Part shown: positions 1 to 10,089 of the stretch, piece by piece
Layout of the letters: the number at the start of each line of letters is the position of its first letter
Numbering within the stretch: position 1 is the first letter of the stretch
NCBI GenBank assembly: GCA_963678675.1
Contig: OY783193.1
Span: 10,216,822-10,280,821, forward strand
Reading direction: 5' to 3'
From: Xiphydria camelus
Taxonomy: Eukaryota > Arthropoda > Insecta > Hymenoptera > Xiphydriidae
DNA: 64,000 bases
Made by a program: the position numbers and the translations under genes
The notes under the pieces: generated by a model
Database searches by the model: none
Told to the model about the DNA's origin: nothing
Seen by the model: the letters and a program-made list of their open reading frames with translations, nothing else

Positions 1-21
1 CCGACTTGGACAAATGGCGGC

Positions 22-39
22 GCTCTCTCTCTCTCTCTT
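22..39. repeat. (CT)n microsatellite
   Basis: A short pure CT run at the left edge of the window. It is the first of about a dozen CT/GA dinucleotide runs spread through the window. Confidence 0.9.
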
Positions 40-1192
40 AAGAGCGACCGAGAGTCGCGGTCGATCGCCTTGATATATATCTAGCGACGATATTAAAAAG
101 TGCTCCATATATTCGCTAATGGGCGAGCTGCGCGGAAAAGCACCCCGTTAATCGCAGGGGTGAATCAACCGCGCGTAGATATGTAACTACGTCGTCGATT
201 CAGAAATAACTCGACGCTCAAAACGCGTGCGGGAGATTTTTGCGAAACAATTAGTAGTCTAACGACCGCGGCAATAAGCTCGCGCACACGCGCTCATGCT
301 GGAAGTCGAGATTGTAAAATGACGTGCAAACTGTGAGACGCCTTCGTCCGCCTCCTGGCAATACGGTAATCACTATAATTACGTATCGAGCCCTTGTATT
401 AATATCCTCCAGCTATATACGCGTATCTCTCCCTTTCTCTCCTCATCGAATAGAGAGTTCCTTCGTTCCTCCGCCTTCGAAGCGACGGAATCTCTTCCGC
501 GAGTCTTCGACATTTTTAACAGTCGAGAAAACCGCCGCGCTGTTGAAGGAAATAGTGTATGGTGAAAATTGGAACGCTCGTAAGTATATATCGATTTTTA
601 ATAGAATTCGTGTCTAGAACCGATAATATATTTATTCGCTCGTCGTCGAATCGCGCAGTTAACCAAATCGACGGGATAAGGGGTAGGTGCCTGCCTACCA
701 ATCTAATTGGCAGATCCAATTGGCAATTCGACGGATTGAATTTTCGAGGGTGCGTAAGTGTCTTCGTCGACGGTTGCGTAGAGGAGAATCGGGGGGTGCG
801 TGAGAGATCGTATTGGCCGACATAGATGCCAGGAGATGAACAATTAGCGAAGGGGTGGACCCGAACCGCCCAGGACGCCGTCGCCCAAGGGTTCGTCCTG
901 TCAATCGACGCGTAAGAAATATTGGTTCGGAACGTCGATTTCTCGGGGCTTTTAAATTACGGGGGGAGGCGTCGTATTTTCTCACGGGTAACCATCGAAA
1001 GGGCTACCGGTTAGGAATAACGGGGTGACTCGATTCCCCGACTGCGGATGGCTAGCTGCGCGTTCCTTATTTATTTCGATTTCGATCCTTGTAGGTATTT
1101 ATTTTTTTTTAATTATATTCTTCTAGAGAAATTTGGACTCATGGATTAAATTTTAATTACATGGTCATGTACGAACTTTTCACTTACATATA
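40..1192. other. unassigned flank or possible intron DNA
   Basis: This is unique-looking, moderately CpG-rich sequence with no recognisable domain in any frame. If the minus-strand exon at 1498-1614 is real, this stretch is the start of its downstream intron. I could not identify an acceptor or a second exon here. Confidence 0.5.
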
Positions 1193-1376
1193 CAGGGTGT
1201 AACGACTAAGAGGGCTGAAATAGGAGGAGCCTAATTCCGTTCAAAGTTTATACACTGACCAAATTGTATGACTTCCTATGATTGCCTCACTTTGACAAAG
1301 AGTTAACAGCCAAGTGTATTAACTCGGAGGAGAATTAGCCTCCTCCTCTTTCAGCCCTCTTAGCCCTTACACCCTG
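1193..1376. mobile_element. MITE, family G (CAGGGTG ends), copy 1
   Basis: This is a 184-bp element with terminal inverted repeats of about 45 bp. The left end reads CAGGGTGTAACGACTAAG and the right end is its near-complement, ending TTACACCCTG. It is flanked by TA on both sides (1191-1192 and 1377-1378), consistent with a TA target duplication. It has no coding capacity. Five other elements in the window share these ends and TA flanks (8620, 23575, 25974, 32779, 54575), although their interiors differ. TA duplication points to a Tc1/mariner/pogo-type transposase, which is inference. Confidence 0.85.
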
Positions 1377-1497
1377 TACAATGAAGAATATAAAAAACGA
1401 ATTCCATATCAAGTTCAACCATTACCTAATTCGCAAGAAACGAAACAATCGCGATAAGCATGATTAATTAGAAAAGATCAATTAATACGACAGTTAC

Positions 1498-1614
1498 CTC
1501 AAGAAATTCGGTATCCGTGGTCGGATGATGACTCTGCTGATGATCGACCGGCGGCATCATCACGCTGCTCTGCACCGGATGAGCCGGGTGCGGATACTGA
1601 TAAGCGCAGTTCAT
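1498..1614 (-). CDS. probable first coding exon of an unidentified gene
   Basis: Read on the minus strand, this stretch gives an ATG at 1614 and 39 codons without a stop. The peptide begins MNCAYQYPHPAHPV, contains VMMPPVDHQQSHHP and ends TDTEFLE. An in-frame TAG lies eight codons upstream (1639-1641), which supports this ATG as the start. The last codon, GAG, is followed directly by GTAACT (1497-1492), a good 5' splice donor, so the coding frame would continue in phase 0 to the left. The His/Pro/Gln/Ser-rich composition resembles the disordered N-termini of insect transcription factors, but no domain is present and I do not recognise the gene. The next exon was not found in 1-1497. If real, the transcription unit starts to the right of 1614. 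The alternative is a chance ORF, which I think less likely given the composition and splice context. Confidence 0.6.
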
Positions 1615-1809
1615 CTTGAACGTCTCGATTCTCTTCCCCTATCCCACGGAATTCGAAATCGCGATCAAAAATCCTTTCCGCGTTCACGGAAAACTCTCAG
1701 AAATCGCGCGGCATCGTCACTCGCGCGAAAAGAGCGCGTGCAGTCCCCCGCCCTTTCCTCCGCGCGAATCAGCAATACCCGCAACCGATCGCGAGATTTG
1801 ACCAAACAC
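1615..1809. other. possible 5'UTR or upstream region of the minus-strand exon
   Basis: This is GC-rich unique sequence directly upstream of the candidate ATG at 1614. It holds the in-frame upstream stop at 1639-1641. I see no TATA box or clear initiator. A plus-strand ORF running from 1525 to 2172 through this region has arginine-rich, non-domain content and looks like a shadow of GC-rich DNA. Confidence 0.3.
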
Positions 1810-1916
1810 TTCGCACTTCCACCTCGGCGATGCGAAATTTCCTGCCGAAAATTACGGGTCCGACGCGGTGCAGCTGTCCGTCACTATCCTTTCGCCACCT
1901 CCAAGGTGTCTATTAT
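1810..1916 (+). repeat. diverged direct repeat, copy 1
   Basis: This ~105-bp segment recurs in the same orientation at about 2233-2343. Shared blocks are CGAAAATTAC, GCAGCTGTCCGTC and AAGGTGTCTATT versus TAAGTGTCTATT. The two copies lie about 425 bp apart and bracket the hairpin-rich tandem repeat at 2106-2242. The order suggests an old local duplication. It lies upstream of the candidate minus-strand exon, so a regulatory role is conceivable but not shown. Confidence 0.65.
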
Positions 1917-2105
1917 CAGAGGAGCGCTTATAAAATCAATCGCGAGGAACACGCGAGCATTCCCGATCGGTACGCGCGAGGCACGCACGGGAAAAAAGTC
2001 CCTCCTGCGAGGAGAGAGGGACAGGTGCCGAAAAGAGATTTATGCAAAAGTGTCCGACGCTCGACAGCGGTACGAGGATCTCCACGCCGCTCCGCGGGGG
2101 AGACT

Positions 2106-2242
2106 CTTCAACGGGGTATTTTACCGCGAAGGGGTGACCGTTTTAACGCGGTGCTTCACCGCGGAAGGGTGATTGTTTCGGCGGGGTGCTTCGCCGCGAA
2201 ATGGAGCGAACGTTTTAGTGCGGTGCTTCGCCGCACTTGTTT
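2106..2242. repeat. GC-rich tandem repeat with hairpin cores
   Basis: About four imperfect units of roughly 35 bp. Each has a self-complementary core of the form GCGGTGCTTCACCGC or GCGGTGCTTCGCCGC, separated by spacers resembling GAAGGGGTGACCGTTTTA. Each core can fold into a small stable stem-loop on either strand. The repeat sits between the two direct-repeat copies at 1810 and 2233. Confidence 0.75.
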
Positions 2243-2343
2243 CCCCCGGCGCTGTAAAATTTCCCTCGAAAATTACAGGTTCCACGCCGTGGCAGTTGCA
2301 GCTGTCCGTCGCTAGTCTTTTGTCGCCTATCTAAGTGTCTATT
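2233..2343 (+). repeat. diverged direct repeat, copy 2
   Basis: Second copy of the 1810-1916 segment. It keeps the CGAAAATTAC and GCAGCTGTCCGTC blocks with scattered substitutions and small insertions. See copy 1. Confidence 0.65.
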
Positions 2344-3132
2344 GGCTTGAAAGCGTCGCGTGTATCATTCGAGCGAAGCACGAGCGAGACGAGGACAAAG
2401 TATGGACGCTGCTGTCAATGCGTTGGAGTTTTCGACGTTGAAGACGACCAGGCGAAGGAATCTTTCCAGTGGGGTGCTGATAAAATGCTTCTTCTTCTTT
2501 TTCTTCCTTTTCAAAGTTTCCCTCTTCTTTCGTATAAATCGAAGCGAGCAGTTAACAATGTACAGCAGGTCGTTCCTACAAACGAACTTGCGATCTCAAA
2601 AACGTTCGACGAGGAATTTATTCCTGCTTCAGGTACTTCCTTATCACAGAACGATAAACGCTCTCACGAGTCCGTCGTCGTCACTCCAAACCCTTCGCTA
2701 TATCACAGTCCGTCTTCGTCTTCGGACTTCGGAATGACATCCGCTCTCGAAAAGATACTTATTCGCCTCTCCTCTTCCTCTCCGAGAAGTTCCTCGCGAT
2801 CGGATAGGTACACTCGACGAGAGATCACCGTAAACGATAACAAAATCACAAGTCCGCCGTCGTTCCCGAGTCGCTATCCATCATCGCCGCCTCTGGACTT
2901 CAGCAGACATCCGCTCACCGAGACGTACATCCATACCGCTGCAGGTATCTCGGCAAGAAGCTCTTCAAATACGTTCCCAGTGATCACCGAACAACGACGA
3001 CAACTCACTCGGCCGGCGCGGGATGATTATTCCAATCCCTCCCGACAAAAGTCACTTCCTCCAGAAGTGTTGACCTACGCGCGCGCGCACCTCGACGATC
3101 GGCCCACACGCACCGCGCGGACACCCTCGTGA
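2335..3132 (+). other. longest ORF in the window, coding status uncertain
   Basis: The frame is open for 265 codons from a GTG at 2335. The first ATG is at 2485, giving about 215 residues. From that ATG the peptide starts MLLLLFLPFQSFPLL, which looks like a signal peptide but is also what a CTTCTTCTTTTT pyrimidine tract encodes. The remainder is Ser/Arg/Pro-rich with no domain I recognise. The stop TGA (3130-3132) lies inside GTGAGT (3129-3134), a consensus splice donor, so a coding exon ending at 3128 is possible. By a rough uniform-composition estimate an ORF this long is unlikely by chance in 64 kb, but GC-rich DNA raises that rate. It is divergent from the minus-strand exon at 1498-1614. 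A first exon, a 5'UTR exon or a chance ORF all remain possible. Confidence 0.25.
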
Positions 3133-3261
3133 GTCCCTCGGAGACGCGAAAGGAGCGGAACAATTAAATGCGGTGCGCCTCTCGGCGGGCAACAATTATA
3201 ACTGAGGTTTTTGGTCCCTCCGCGGGCTGAGCGGGCGATCGCGGCGTTCGACGGAGGCGGC

Positions 3262-3262
<1 letters not shown>

Positions 3263-3288
<26 letters not shown>
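3263..3288. repeat. (CT)n microsatellite
   Basis: An almost pure CT run of about 13 units in GC-rich DNA. Confidence 0.9.
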
Positions 3289-3295
<7 letters not shown>

Positions 3296-4096
3296 CTGGT
3301 ACGACGTGTGAGAGGGTATGCGTGCGTGTACGGGTCGCGCGCTCGCTCCTCGGGGAATCCTCGGGTACGTTTCCATCGGAGAAGGTGTTGCTGGTGGGGT
3401 CCGCCAGCCCGCCCTCGCGCCGCGCGGGTCTTCCCATATCCCGGCGCGTTCGTCTAATCCGCGCGGCAACCCTAACCACCCCGTCGCCACCCTCCCCCTC
3501 CCGCGAGGAGCGCGAGGTCTCGACCAATTAAAACTCGGCGCGATCACGTGGTACAAGCTTTCGGGGTCACGTGAGCGCAAGAGAGAGGCCTCTCTTCTCT
3601 AGTTTTCTCGACGTCTCGCGCGTGTACGTGGAACGCGCCGGGGGAAGGGAGGGGGAGACGCGAGATGCGGGACGGAAGTGGATGTGTGGATGGTACGAGT
3701 GTGTGGAGACGTCTCGGATGAGACGGTGCGATGGACGCCTCTGCGGAAGGATTGAGACTTTTTACGGAGGGGGGGGGGAGAGTTACCGCGGGGATCGTTA
3801 TGACGGCTGCGGTTCGGTGAAGTTTTGGGGGGGTTTAGCGACAGATCGGCTCTAATTCTTGTTTTCTTTGCGGCTTGAGTTCTTGTTGTCTAATTGCGCG
3901 ATGCGCTAGATACTGCAATTGCGATATCTCATCGTATATTTCTCTAGATCCGAAAGAGAAAAGAAATTGAGGATCGACGACTGCCATGACAAAACTTGCA
4001 GATCTCCTTTTCTCGATCTTACAGCATCGGCGTTCTTAATCGACGTTTCCTCTGTATTCTTGTAATAAATATGTTTTCCATTGCGTTGACTTCCCA
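3289..4096. other. GC-rich unassigned sequence
   Basis: This is CpG-rich unique DNA with ORFs open on both strands (for example 3075-3527 minus and 3211-3531 plus), a pattern typical of GC-rich noncoding DNA. It includes a G-run near 3770-3778. From about 3900 it becomes AT-richer towards the MITE at 4098. No gene is recognised. Confidence 0.4.
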
Positions 4097-4097
4097 T

Positions 4098-4388
4098 GCA
4101 TGGGGAAAAATAATCTTGCAGTTTTAACGTAACTGGGTTTTGCTGAGAATATCTTGCCGTCATGACAAAACTATTATTTGCGGTAGCAAAGAATATGTCC
4201 AATAATAGTAAAAATATATGCTGGGATAGCAAATATTTTTACTGAAAAAAATTTCACTGCGATTGTAGTTATATGTGCCATTATTGAATATTTTTGTCTC
4301 TGCTACAGATAATATTTCTGTCGTGACAGCAACAAATTCCCAGTAAAACTTAATTTTGCTAGAACTGCAAAATAATTTTTTCCGTGTA
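4098..4388. mobile_element. MITE, family B, copy 1
   Basis: This ~290-bp copy matches the element at 14053-14346 along its length. Shared blocks include TTGCTGAGAATAT, GTCATGACAAAA, AATAATAGTAAAAATA and GAAAAAAATTTCACT. The ends read ATGGGGAAAAAT on the left and TTTTTTCCGTGTA on the right, the common terminal style of families A-F, L and N. There is no coding potential. It sits about 80 bp from a family A element. Confidence 0.8.
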
Positions 4389-4468
4389 TCATCTCATTGA
4401 AATTTTCCAATTGGCTTCGTCGTCCCCCATGTCAATACTATATCATACATATTAAATTTTGTCGAAAC

Positions 4469-4672
4469 ATGGGGAAAAAAGCGATTTTTACCGCTTCATC
4501 CAGTAGCGCTGAAACTCGAGCACGTTCTCAAGAATTTGTACAGAGGGGAGACATTTTTATTTACTGCTGTCAGCAGTAAATAATACAGTTTACTCTGAAC
4601 AAATTCTTCAAAATTAGCTCGAGTTTCAACGCTTTTGGACGAAGCGATAAAAATTGCTAATTTTTTTCCATG
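4469..4672. mobile_element. MITE, family A, copy 1
   Basis: This ~204-bp palindromic element has arms of about 95 bp. The left arm contains GCTTCATCCAGTAGCGCTGA and GCACGTTCTCAAGAATTTG. The right arm is the complement with a few changes. The ends are CATGGGGAAAAAA and TTTTTTTCCATG. Sister copies are at 35661-35870 (full) and 24117-24200 (one arm). RNA from it would fold into a long hairpin. Confidence 0.85.
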
Positions 4673-5456
4673 AATATCCTCCGATAAACGACGTAACAAT
4701 CGATCTCGATATCGTCGATAGGCAAGAATCGCGCGCGTCGTGCGACATTTAGACCGCCGAGAATGCCGCGACTTTCTGTTCGAAGCCGATCGTTCCCCCG
4801 ATCTGATAGGTTAACGGGTCGCGCTTTATTTATTGCGTGATCGATGTACTCCGGTCTGGTGAAATTACACGACGGGGAGAGTCCTGCGAAGTGGATACAC
4901 GTGCTCGAGGTTTGTTCAATGCGAAATCCCCGGGCTACGGTGGAATATTTAATTCGCTCGCCGTAAAAACGTACGCTCATTAAAGCAGAGCGATATTTTA
5001 TTATCTGATCGAGTCATGCTCGTACCTCGAAAGCACCGCGGGTACTCGACGCACCTATCTGAAAATACATATACATATATATGGATACGTTAGTACCTGC
5101 TTGGACAATCTTCGAATCTGGAAGTGCTTACGCACTTTGCGCGCGTGCTCGTCACGTTAAACGAAGCGTGTAACGATGAGCGATGGAGAAATTGCACGGC
5201 TCGTGCAATGGATACCTCTCAGCGGAGAGAATTCCGAAACAGCTGCTTACAGCAGCACGTGATATCCGGAGGGATTATAGTTTTGTTAAATAATCGTTGG
5301 TCTTCAAATAATCATTGATTCCGATGAAATAATTATTACTTTTGCTAAAACATCACTAGTTTACTGTAATAATTATTGATTCTTATTAAATAATTATTTA
5401 TTAATTAAAGCTATGTCGAATAAATTTCTCTCGTCGTTACTGCGTGAATGAATAAG
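4673..5456. other. unassigned, with an AT-rich degenerate repeat
   Basis: The first part (to about 5275) is unique mixed-composition DNA. From about 5280 to 5410 the motif AAATAATTATTGATT recurs several times with changes, a degenerate short tandem pattern. No gene is recognised. Confidence 0.4.
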
Positions 5457-5635
5457 TACACTTGTGAGAAAAATAACTCGGTCAATCTAACCAAAATCCT
5501 GGAGACGATGATCAAACCGTTTGGTGAAATATGGATCCTCCATCAGTTTGGTTAAACTGAGTATTTCTTGATTAGAATAACTAAACGCGTTTAATTAGAC
5601 GCGTTTTGTCATTCATAATTATTTTTCTCGGTGTA
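5457..5635. mobile_element. MITE, family F, copy 1
   Basis: The ends are TACACTTGTGAGAAAAAT and ATTTTTCTCGGTGTA. The interior contains AGACGATGATCAAACCG, GGTGAAATATGGATCC and TCAGTTTGGTTAAACTGA. Read on the opposite strand, the element at 24862-25106 carries the same core with substitutions, so the two copies are one family inserted in opposite orientations. There is no coding potential. Confidence 0.75.
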
Positions 5636-6963
5636 ATAGAAGATATTTCGACGTCAGAAGTATTCACCAGAAAAAGCTCCCTTCGTTAAAGTTTCATTCG
5701 AAACTACGAATAATCAAGTTTTCTCGTAAAACTAATGCAGACGCTGGACCGCCACGCGCAGCGTCTTCTCTCCAAAGCTGAATGAATCAATGATCTCTGC
5801 CAGGAACGACGCAAAACGGTGGTCCCGGATGAACGGATGATCAAGAATGAATGGATTTGTATTCCCGAAGGCACACAATACCCCGAGTGCTCTTTATTAG
5901 CTCGTAACGCGATACAGTGGGAACCGCGTGGTACCCCCATTCATGGAGGAATGTTGAGGAAGGACCGAAAGGATTATCTCGAGCGGAGGGTGCCCCGCGT
6001 TGGCGGCTCCAGCGACTCGCTCATTCCCACAGGAGCGAAGATATCGGCGACTGTGCGGTGCCACGAGGACGAAATACAAATCGAGATGAAGTTTACGTTA
6101 TTCTTAAATGGTCCATGACTCATGAGTCTGCAGCAAAGTCTGAGACTTCGTCCTCTCCTCCCTCGTCGTCCTCTCTCACGATACCCCCGGCATATATCTA
6201 CATCCCCTGTGCATCCGGCCGGGTGGCGCCGCGTGTTTTTCCGAAAAATTACCAAAAGCACCGCGGTTAGCCCGGAGATTAACGAGGCCGACGAGGAACA
6301 GACAAAAAAGGAAGGACATATCGGCGCTCCCTCCGTTTCTACGAGGAGGGAGGGATAGATGCGATGAAAAATTGTACCGGGCCAAACCTATATACGCTCC
6401 GGCCGCGGCCGCGGATGAAACTGCCAGTCGGACCAACCCGAAGAACGAATGGAACAGGACGAACGGGCCGTTTCTCCTAAGCGCGGACGGACGCGCTCTG
6501 TTATTATATCTCTCGCTCGGTGGAGAAGTCTTAGACGAACAGAAACGGAACGTTACGCGTTACCGATGCGGAGAGAAAGAATAATAACCTCCCCCTACGC
6601 AGCCTGCAATTAAAACTCGAGATTCCCAGGGTTGAGACGGAGCCCCGAGAAGCCGACGTCGGGGCACTGGCCAATCGACTCCTCAAAATCCGACCCGATG
6701 TGCGGACCGTCATGAATCAGACGTCGCTCCGATTTGTAGACGTTTGATCGAGGGGATTTCGTCGCGACGGATTTTGTCTCGCGTGATTTGTCGTGGACTC
6801 ATTTTTTCTTGTATCGAAATGATTCGAGACAATTGTATACGTGTATCGCTAACGTATACAAATTTGACCAAAGTCAAATTGTAAGAGGGTTGTAGAGGCA
6901 CTTATTTAGTCATTACAGCTGTCGTTCTCGTTTTAATGGAAGAAGTTTACATGTGGGTAAGGG
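5636..6963. other. unassigned unique sequence
   Basis: Mixed-composition, CpG-containing unique DNA. Several ORFs of 60-117 codons overlap one another in different frames on both strands between about 5700 and 6600, with no domain, so I treat them as shadows. A GCGGCCGCGGCCGC block lies near 6402. No repeat or gene is recognised. Confidence 0.4.
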
Positions 6964-7152
6964 TTCCTAGGCGGAAAAGTTCTATATGAATTATTTATAG
7001 TTCATAATACCTATATGGATTTGGTCCTACATAGATTATATATATGATTTCTATATAAACCATATATGGGCTATACATGGATTATACGAAAATTTATAGG
7101 ATTTAAATCATCTATATATTTTATATGTATGGTTCATTTAAAAATCATATAT

Positions 7153-7403
7153 TGAAGGGTACAGAAATAAAACAGGGAATGTCACAAAAACAAAACCTTG
7201 AGAAATTAAGCTTTTTAAGCTTGGAGATCTCTTGTTTTATGCCTGTATACCAATATTTTATTTGCATTTTCTGTGGACATCTATCGTTTAATTCCTGTAA
7301 CAGTCCTACCACCAAAAAGTACACATAAAATACTATAGATAGCGATGAAAACCCAATTTTCGACGAAAAGTGGACATTCCCTGTTTTATTCCTGTACCCT
7401 TCA
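7153..7403. mobile_element. fold-back element nested in J1
   Basis: A 251-bp element whose ~31-bp terminal inverted repeats are nearly perfect. The left end begins TGAAGGGTACAGAAATAAAA and the right end finishes TTATTCCTGTACCCTTCA. The interior is AT-rich with an AAGCTTTTTAAGCTT palindrome. I found no other copy in the window. Confidence 0.8.
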
Positions 7404-7431
7404 TATACCTAACCCATATAGGGCAGACCGA

Positions 7432-7600
7432 GGCGAATCAGATCATAGATCTATATTTCTTAAATCATACTGAAAATGAGCATTTCGATCATTCGTATTA
7501 CTTCATTCCTCTCTACTGAAGTAATACTAACAATCAAAATGCTCATTTTGACCACGACTTAAGAAATATAGATTTATAATCCGATTCGCCTCGGTCTACC
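7432..7600. mobile_element. palindromic element nested in J1
   Basis: About 169 bp with arms of roughly 75 bp. The left arm starts GGCAGACCGAGGCGAATC and the right arm ends GATTCGCCTCGGTCTACC. The inner arms match through TATATTTCTTAA and AAAATGAGCATTT. It is single copy in the window and noncoding. Confidence 0.8.
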
Positions 7601-7620
7601 TTAAGACCAAATCCATATGT

Positions 7621-7877
7621 CGATGGTGTAGCGCACAAATGTGTTAAGTATTGGGTTGGCAAGAATTTAATAAGATACTTAACATGTATATTATACACGT
7701 TAAAAGTGTCTCATTAAATTCTTCTCAACCCAACACTTAACACATTTGTGCGCTACACAAAAAATTGAGTTGGCAAGAATTTAATAAGACACTTAACATG
7801 TATACTATACACGTTAAAAGTGTCTCATTAAATTTGTTCAACCCAACACTTAATACATTTGTGCTCTACACCATCGA
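7621..7877. mobile_element. double-palindrome element nested in J1
   Basis: The outer ends CGATGGTGTAGCGCACAAAT and ATTTGTGCTCTACACCATCG are complementary. Inside, a ~105-bp palindromic unit (GTTGGCAAGAATTTAATAAG paired with TCATTAAATTCTTCTCAACC) occurs twice in tandem. The two tandem units differ at only a few positions, so the internal duplication looks recent. Confidence 0.8.
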
Positions 7878-7918
7878 TGTGGACTATGTGCAAACCATGT
7901 ATAACTTTTCCGCCTGGG

Positions 7919-8539
7919 TTGACACCTACCAACCCTTACGAAATCCCTGCACATCTCGCCCGAAAAGAGGGATAAAACGAGTGGCGGTAGGAAACGCACC
8001 GCGCGTATTGCCGCAAAACGGACAATTAAACGACCCGTCGCAGCGTCCCGTGGGTGCAGATGGGACCGTTACCGCGTGGCACGCCAACCAACGGTGGCAG
8101 TGGCTTTAGTGGCTGGCCCGCGTTACGGGTTACGCGGGCGGGGTAATCACGATGATTCGGACTCGAGGGGGGTCATCATCCCGTCACTACGTCACCCGCG
8201 GCCAGTGTCTAGCGCGCACGTATACGCACACCTCGACCCCCCGAAAAAGGCAAGGATGGTTTATGGACTTATCAATCATTTGGTAGCCCCGTTTGAGACC
8301 CCCGGTACGTTGTTACCGATGCAGCCTGTTATTAGCGTCGATTAAAAGATTCCACTCGCGGAGGGGTTTCTCCCGGTGTTTCCTCGATTCGTTACCACTG
8401 GCAAGATTTACGGCGACTCCGGGACCTATCCGCGCGCGTCGCGTGGGAGTGGGTCAGCGCGAGCGATAAACGATCGACGCGGTCGCGACCCCGCGAACTC
8501 TCGACCGCGCGGTGGATGAAAGACGCGCGTCTTCGCGCC
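7919..8539. other. GC-rich unassigned sequence
   Basis: Unique CpG-rich DNA between two transposon clusters. It has an overlapping set of short ORFs without domains and no repeat I recognise. Confidence 0.4.
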
Positions 8540-9192
8540 GAAAAGGCAGTTTATTAACAGTCGATAAATATGATTTCAAGTACCGCAATATAAATATTTC
8601 GAGAGAGCAAAAATATATACAGGGTGTTACTTAATGATAGGCCGTAATTGCAAGGGCACGTTACTGAATCAATTTCCAGTAGAAAAGTTCATATTAACGT
8701 GTGTCCTAAAATGTCTGGCTTTCAAGATACAGGACGTCAAAGTTTTAAAAAAAATCGGTTTTTTAATAATATCTCAAAGATCCTTGTGCCGATTTTGTTG
8801 ACATTTGGCACTGTTGTTTATTGTAATAGGACGCTATTTTAGCACTAACTAGAAAATAATTATGAGTTCCAGTGGCGTCCCGGGGGACAGTCTCACGAAT
8901 AATATTGACCAAAAAAGTGTACATTTTAGGACACATGTTAATATGAACTTTTCTCCTGGAAATTGATTCAGTAATGTGCCCTTGCAATTACGGCCTATCA
9001 TTAATTAACACCCTGTATATATGTTAATTATTAAAATGTTTATTTCATTCAAACGATTGCCTCGAAGGCTTTAATTGTGCAAAATAGATATTGTAATAAT
9101 TAACAAATATTTATTCGGTTAAATAAAATGTATATTTCGCTATATTCAAACAAACATTTATTAACTGCAAATATAAACCATTTTTACGATGT
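8540..9192. mobile_element. MITE, family N, copy 1, split by a family G element
   Basis: Left part 8540-8619 and right part 9016-9192 together match family N at 21938, 47384 and 62933. Shared blocks include AGTTTATTAACAGT, ATTGCCTCGAAGG, AACAAATATTTATTCG and AAACATTTATTAACT. The middle (8620-9015) is a later family G insertion at a TA. The right end is decayed. Confidence 0.7.
8620..9015. mobile_element. MITE, family G (CAGGGTG ends), copy 2
   Basis: A 396-bp element with terminal inverted repeats of about 90 bp. The left end runs CAGGGTGTTACTTAATGATA; the right end reads TATCATTAATTAACACCCTG. It is flanked by TA on both sides. The inner arms match through GGCCGTAATTGCAAGGGCAC and its complement. 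It interrupts family N copy 1, so it is the younger insertion. The 64- and 74-codon ORFs here are artefacts of the arms. Confidence 0.9.
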
Positions 9193-10064
9193 AAGTTTCA
9201 TGAAAATCAGTCTTTGTCGGATATCTAATGGGAATATTGGTTCGAGTAATTCATTATTTCACATTTATAGCATTCTGTAAAAAGTCGATTCGACGAATTA
9301 TCAGATTTTTCTTATCGGTATTTTAATAAGCGTTTCACACTATGAAGAATCGCAGAGGAAAGAAGCGAAGGTTCCAAGACGACGCGACGCGGGGACGGTA
9401 CCAATATGGCGTCCCTCGACGTGTGTATACCGTCTACCTATACCTAGCGGCTTCTCGGCGCTGGAGGAGGAAGGTGTGCTGCGCGCGGTGTGAGTCGAAG
9501 GTGATATATGCCCGCATCGTACCTCGTGGTAGGAGGATAAGCCACGGAGAGAGGGGGACGTGAAATATTGCGTGGGTGTGAAATAAAATGGTGGCTCCGT
9601 GACGGGCACCGAGTGGCGTCTAATAAAAAAGTAACTGCCCGCCGAAATAGCGACGAATACCACGCGCGCGTCACGGGTGGCCATCCCGAAAGTGATGTCC
9701 GCTCCTCGGCGAATGGCGTTTGGCAAAAAAAAAAAATTATCTGTATTCAAAAGGCTGATAAAATCATTATACGTATTCTCGGAAAATATATCGCATGGGA
9801 GAAAATATTATACATTTAGTATACGGAAATGGAGAAAAAAGGCAACAAATTATTTCTCACTCTTTATTGCTTAGACGTTAATTTTAAAAATATTAAGCAA
9901 AACTAACAAAAGATACGAGGAACTAAAAATTAATCTTTAATAAATCTTGGAATAATTAATTCTCCAAGACCACATATTTTTCTTTCCAATAGTTCAATAT
10001 TGCCGATAAAAAATTTTCTTTTCTGCATAAAATTATACGAAACGGAAGTAAAGTCATTGCAATT
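9193..10064. other. unassigned unique sequence
   Basis: A CpG-rich block (about 9340-9720) gives way to AT-rich DNA with an A-run near 9726. ORFs on both strands in the GC-rich block lack domains. Nothing is recognised. Confidence 0.4.
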
Positions 10065-10089
10065 TTATATATATATATATATATATATC
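10065..10089. repeat. (AT)n microsatellite
   Basis: A pure alternating AT run of about 12 units. Confidence 0.9.

Larger units (their letters stand above)
6965..7918. mobile_element. inverted-repeat element, family J, copy 1, with three nested insertions
   Basis: The outer ends are GGCGGAAAAGTTCTATATG (left) and ATAACTTTTCCGCC (right). Inside the ends are matched blocks around GGATTTGGTC and GACCAAATCC. The interior is rich in ATATGG and TATATA. Related copies are at 12264-12568 and 20023-20268. Three other inverted-repeat elements have inserted into this copy (7153-7403, 7432-7600 and 7621-7877), which explains its greater length. There is no coding capacity. Confidence 0.75.

Noticed and set aside
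3075..3580. Two overlapping minus-strand ORFs of 138-150 codons
   Set aside because: They cover the same CpG-rich DNA and a CT run in different frames, with plus-strand frames also open. Typical of GC-rich noncoding sequence.
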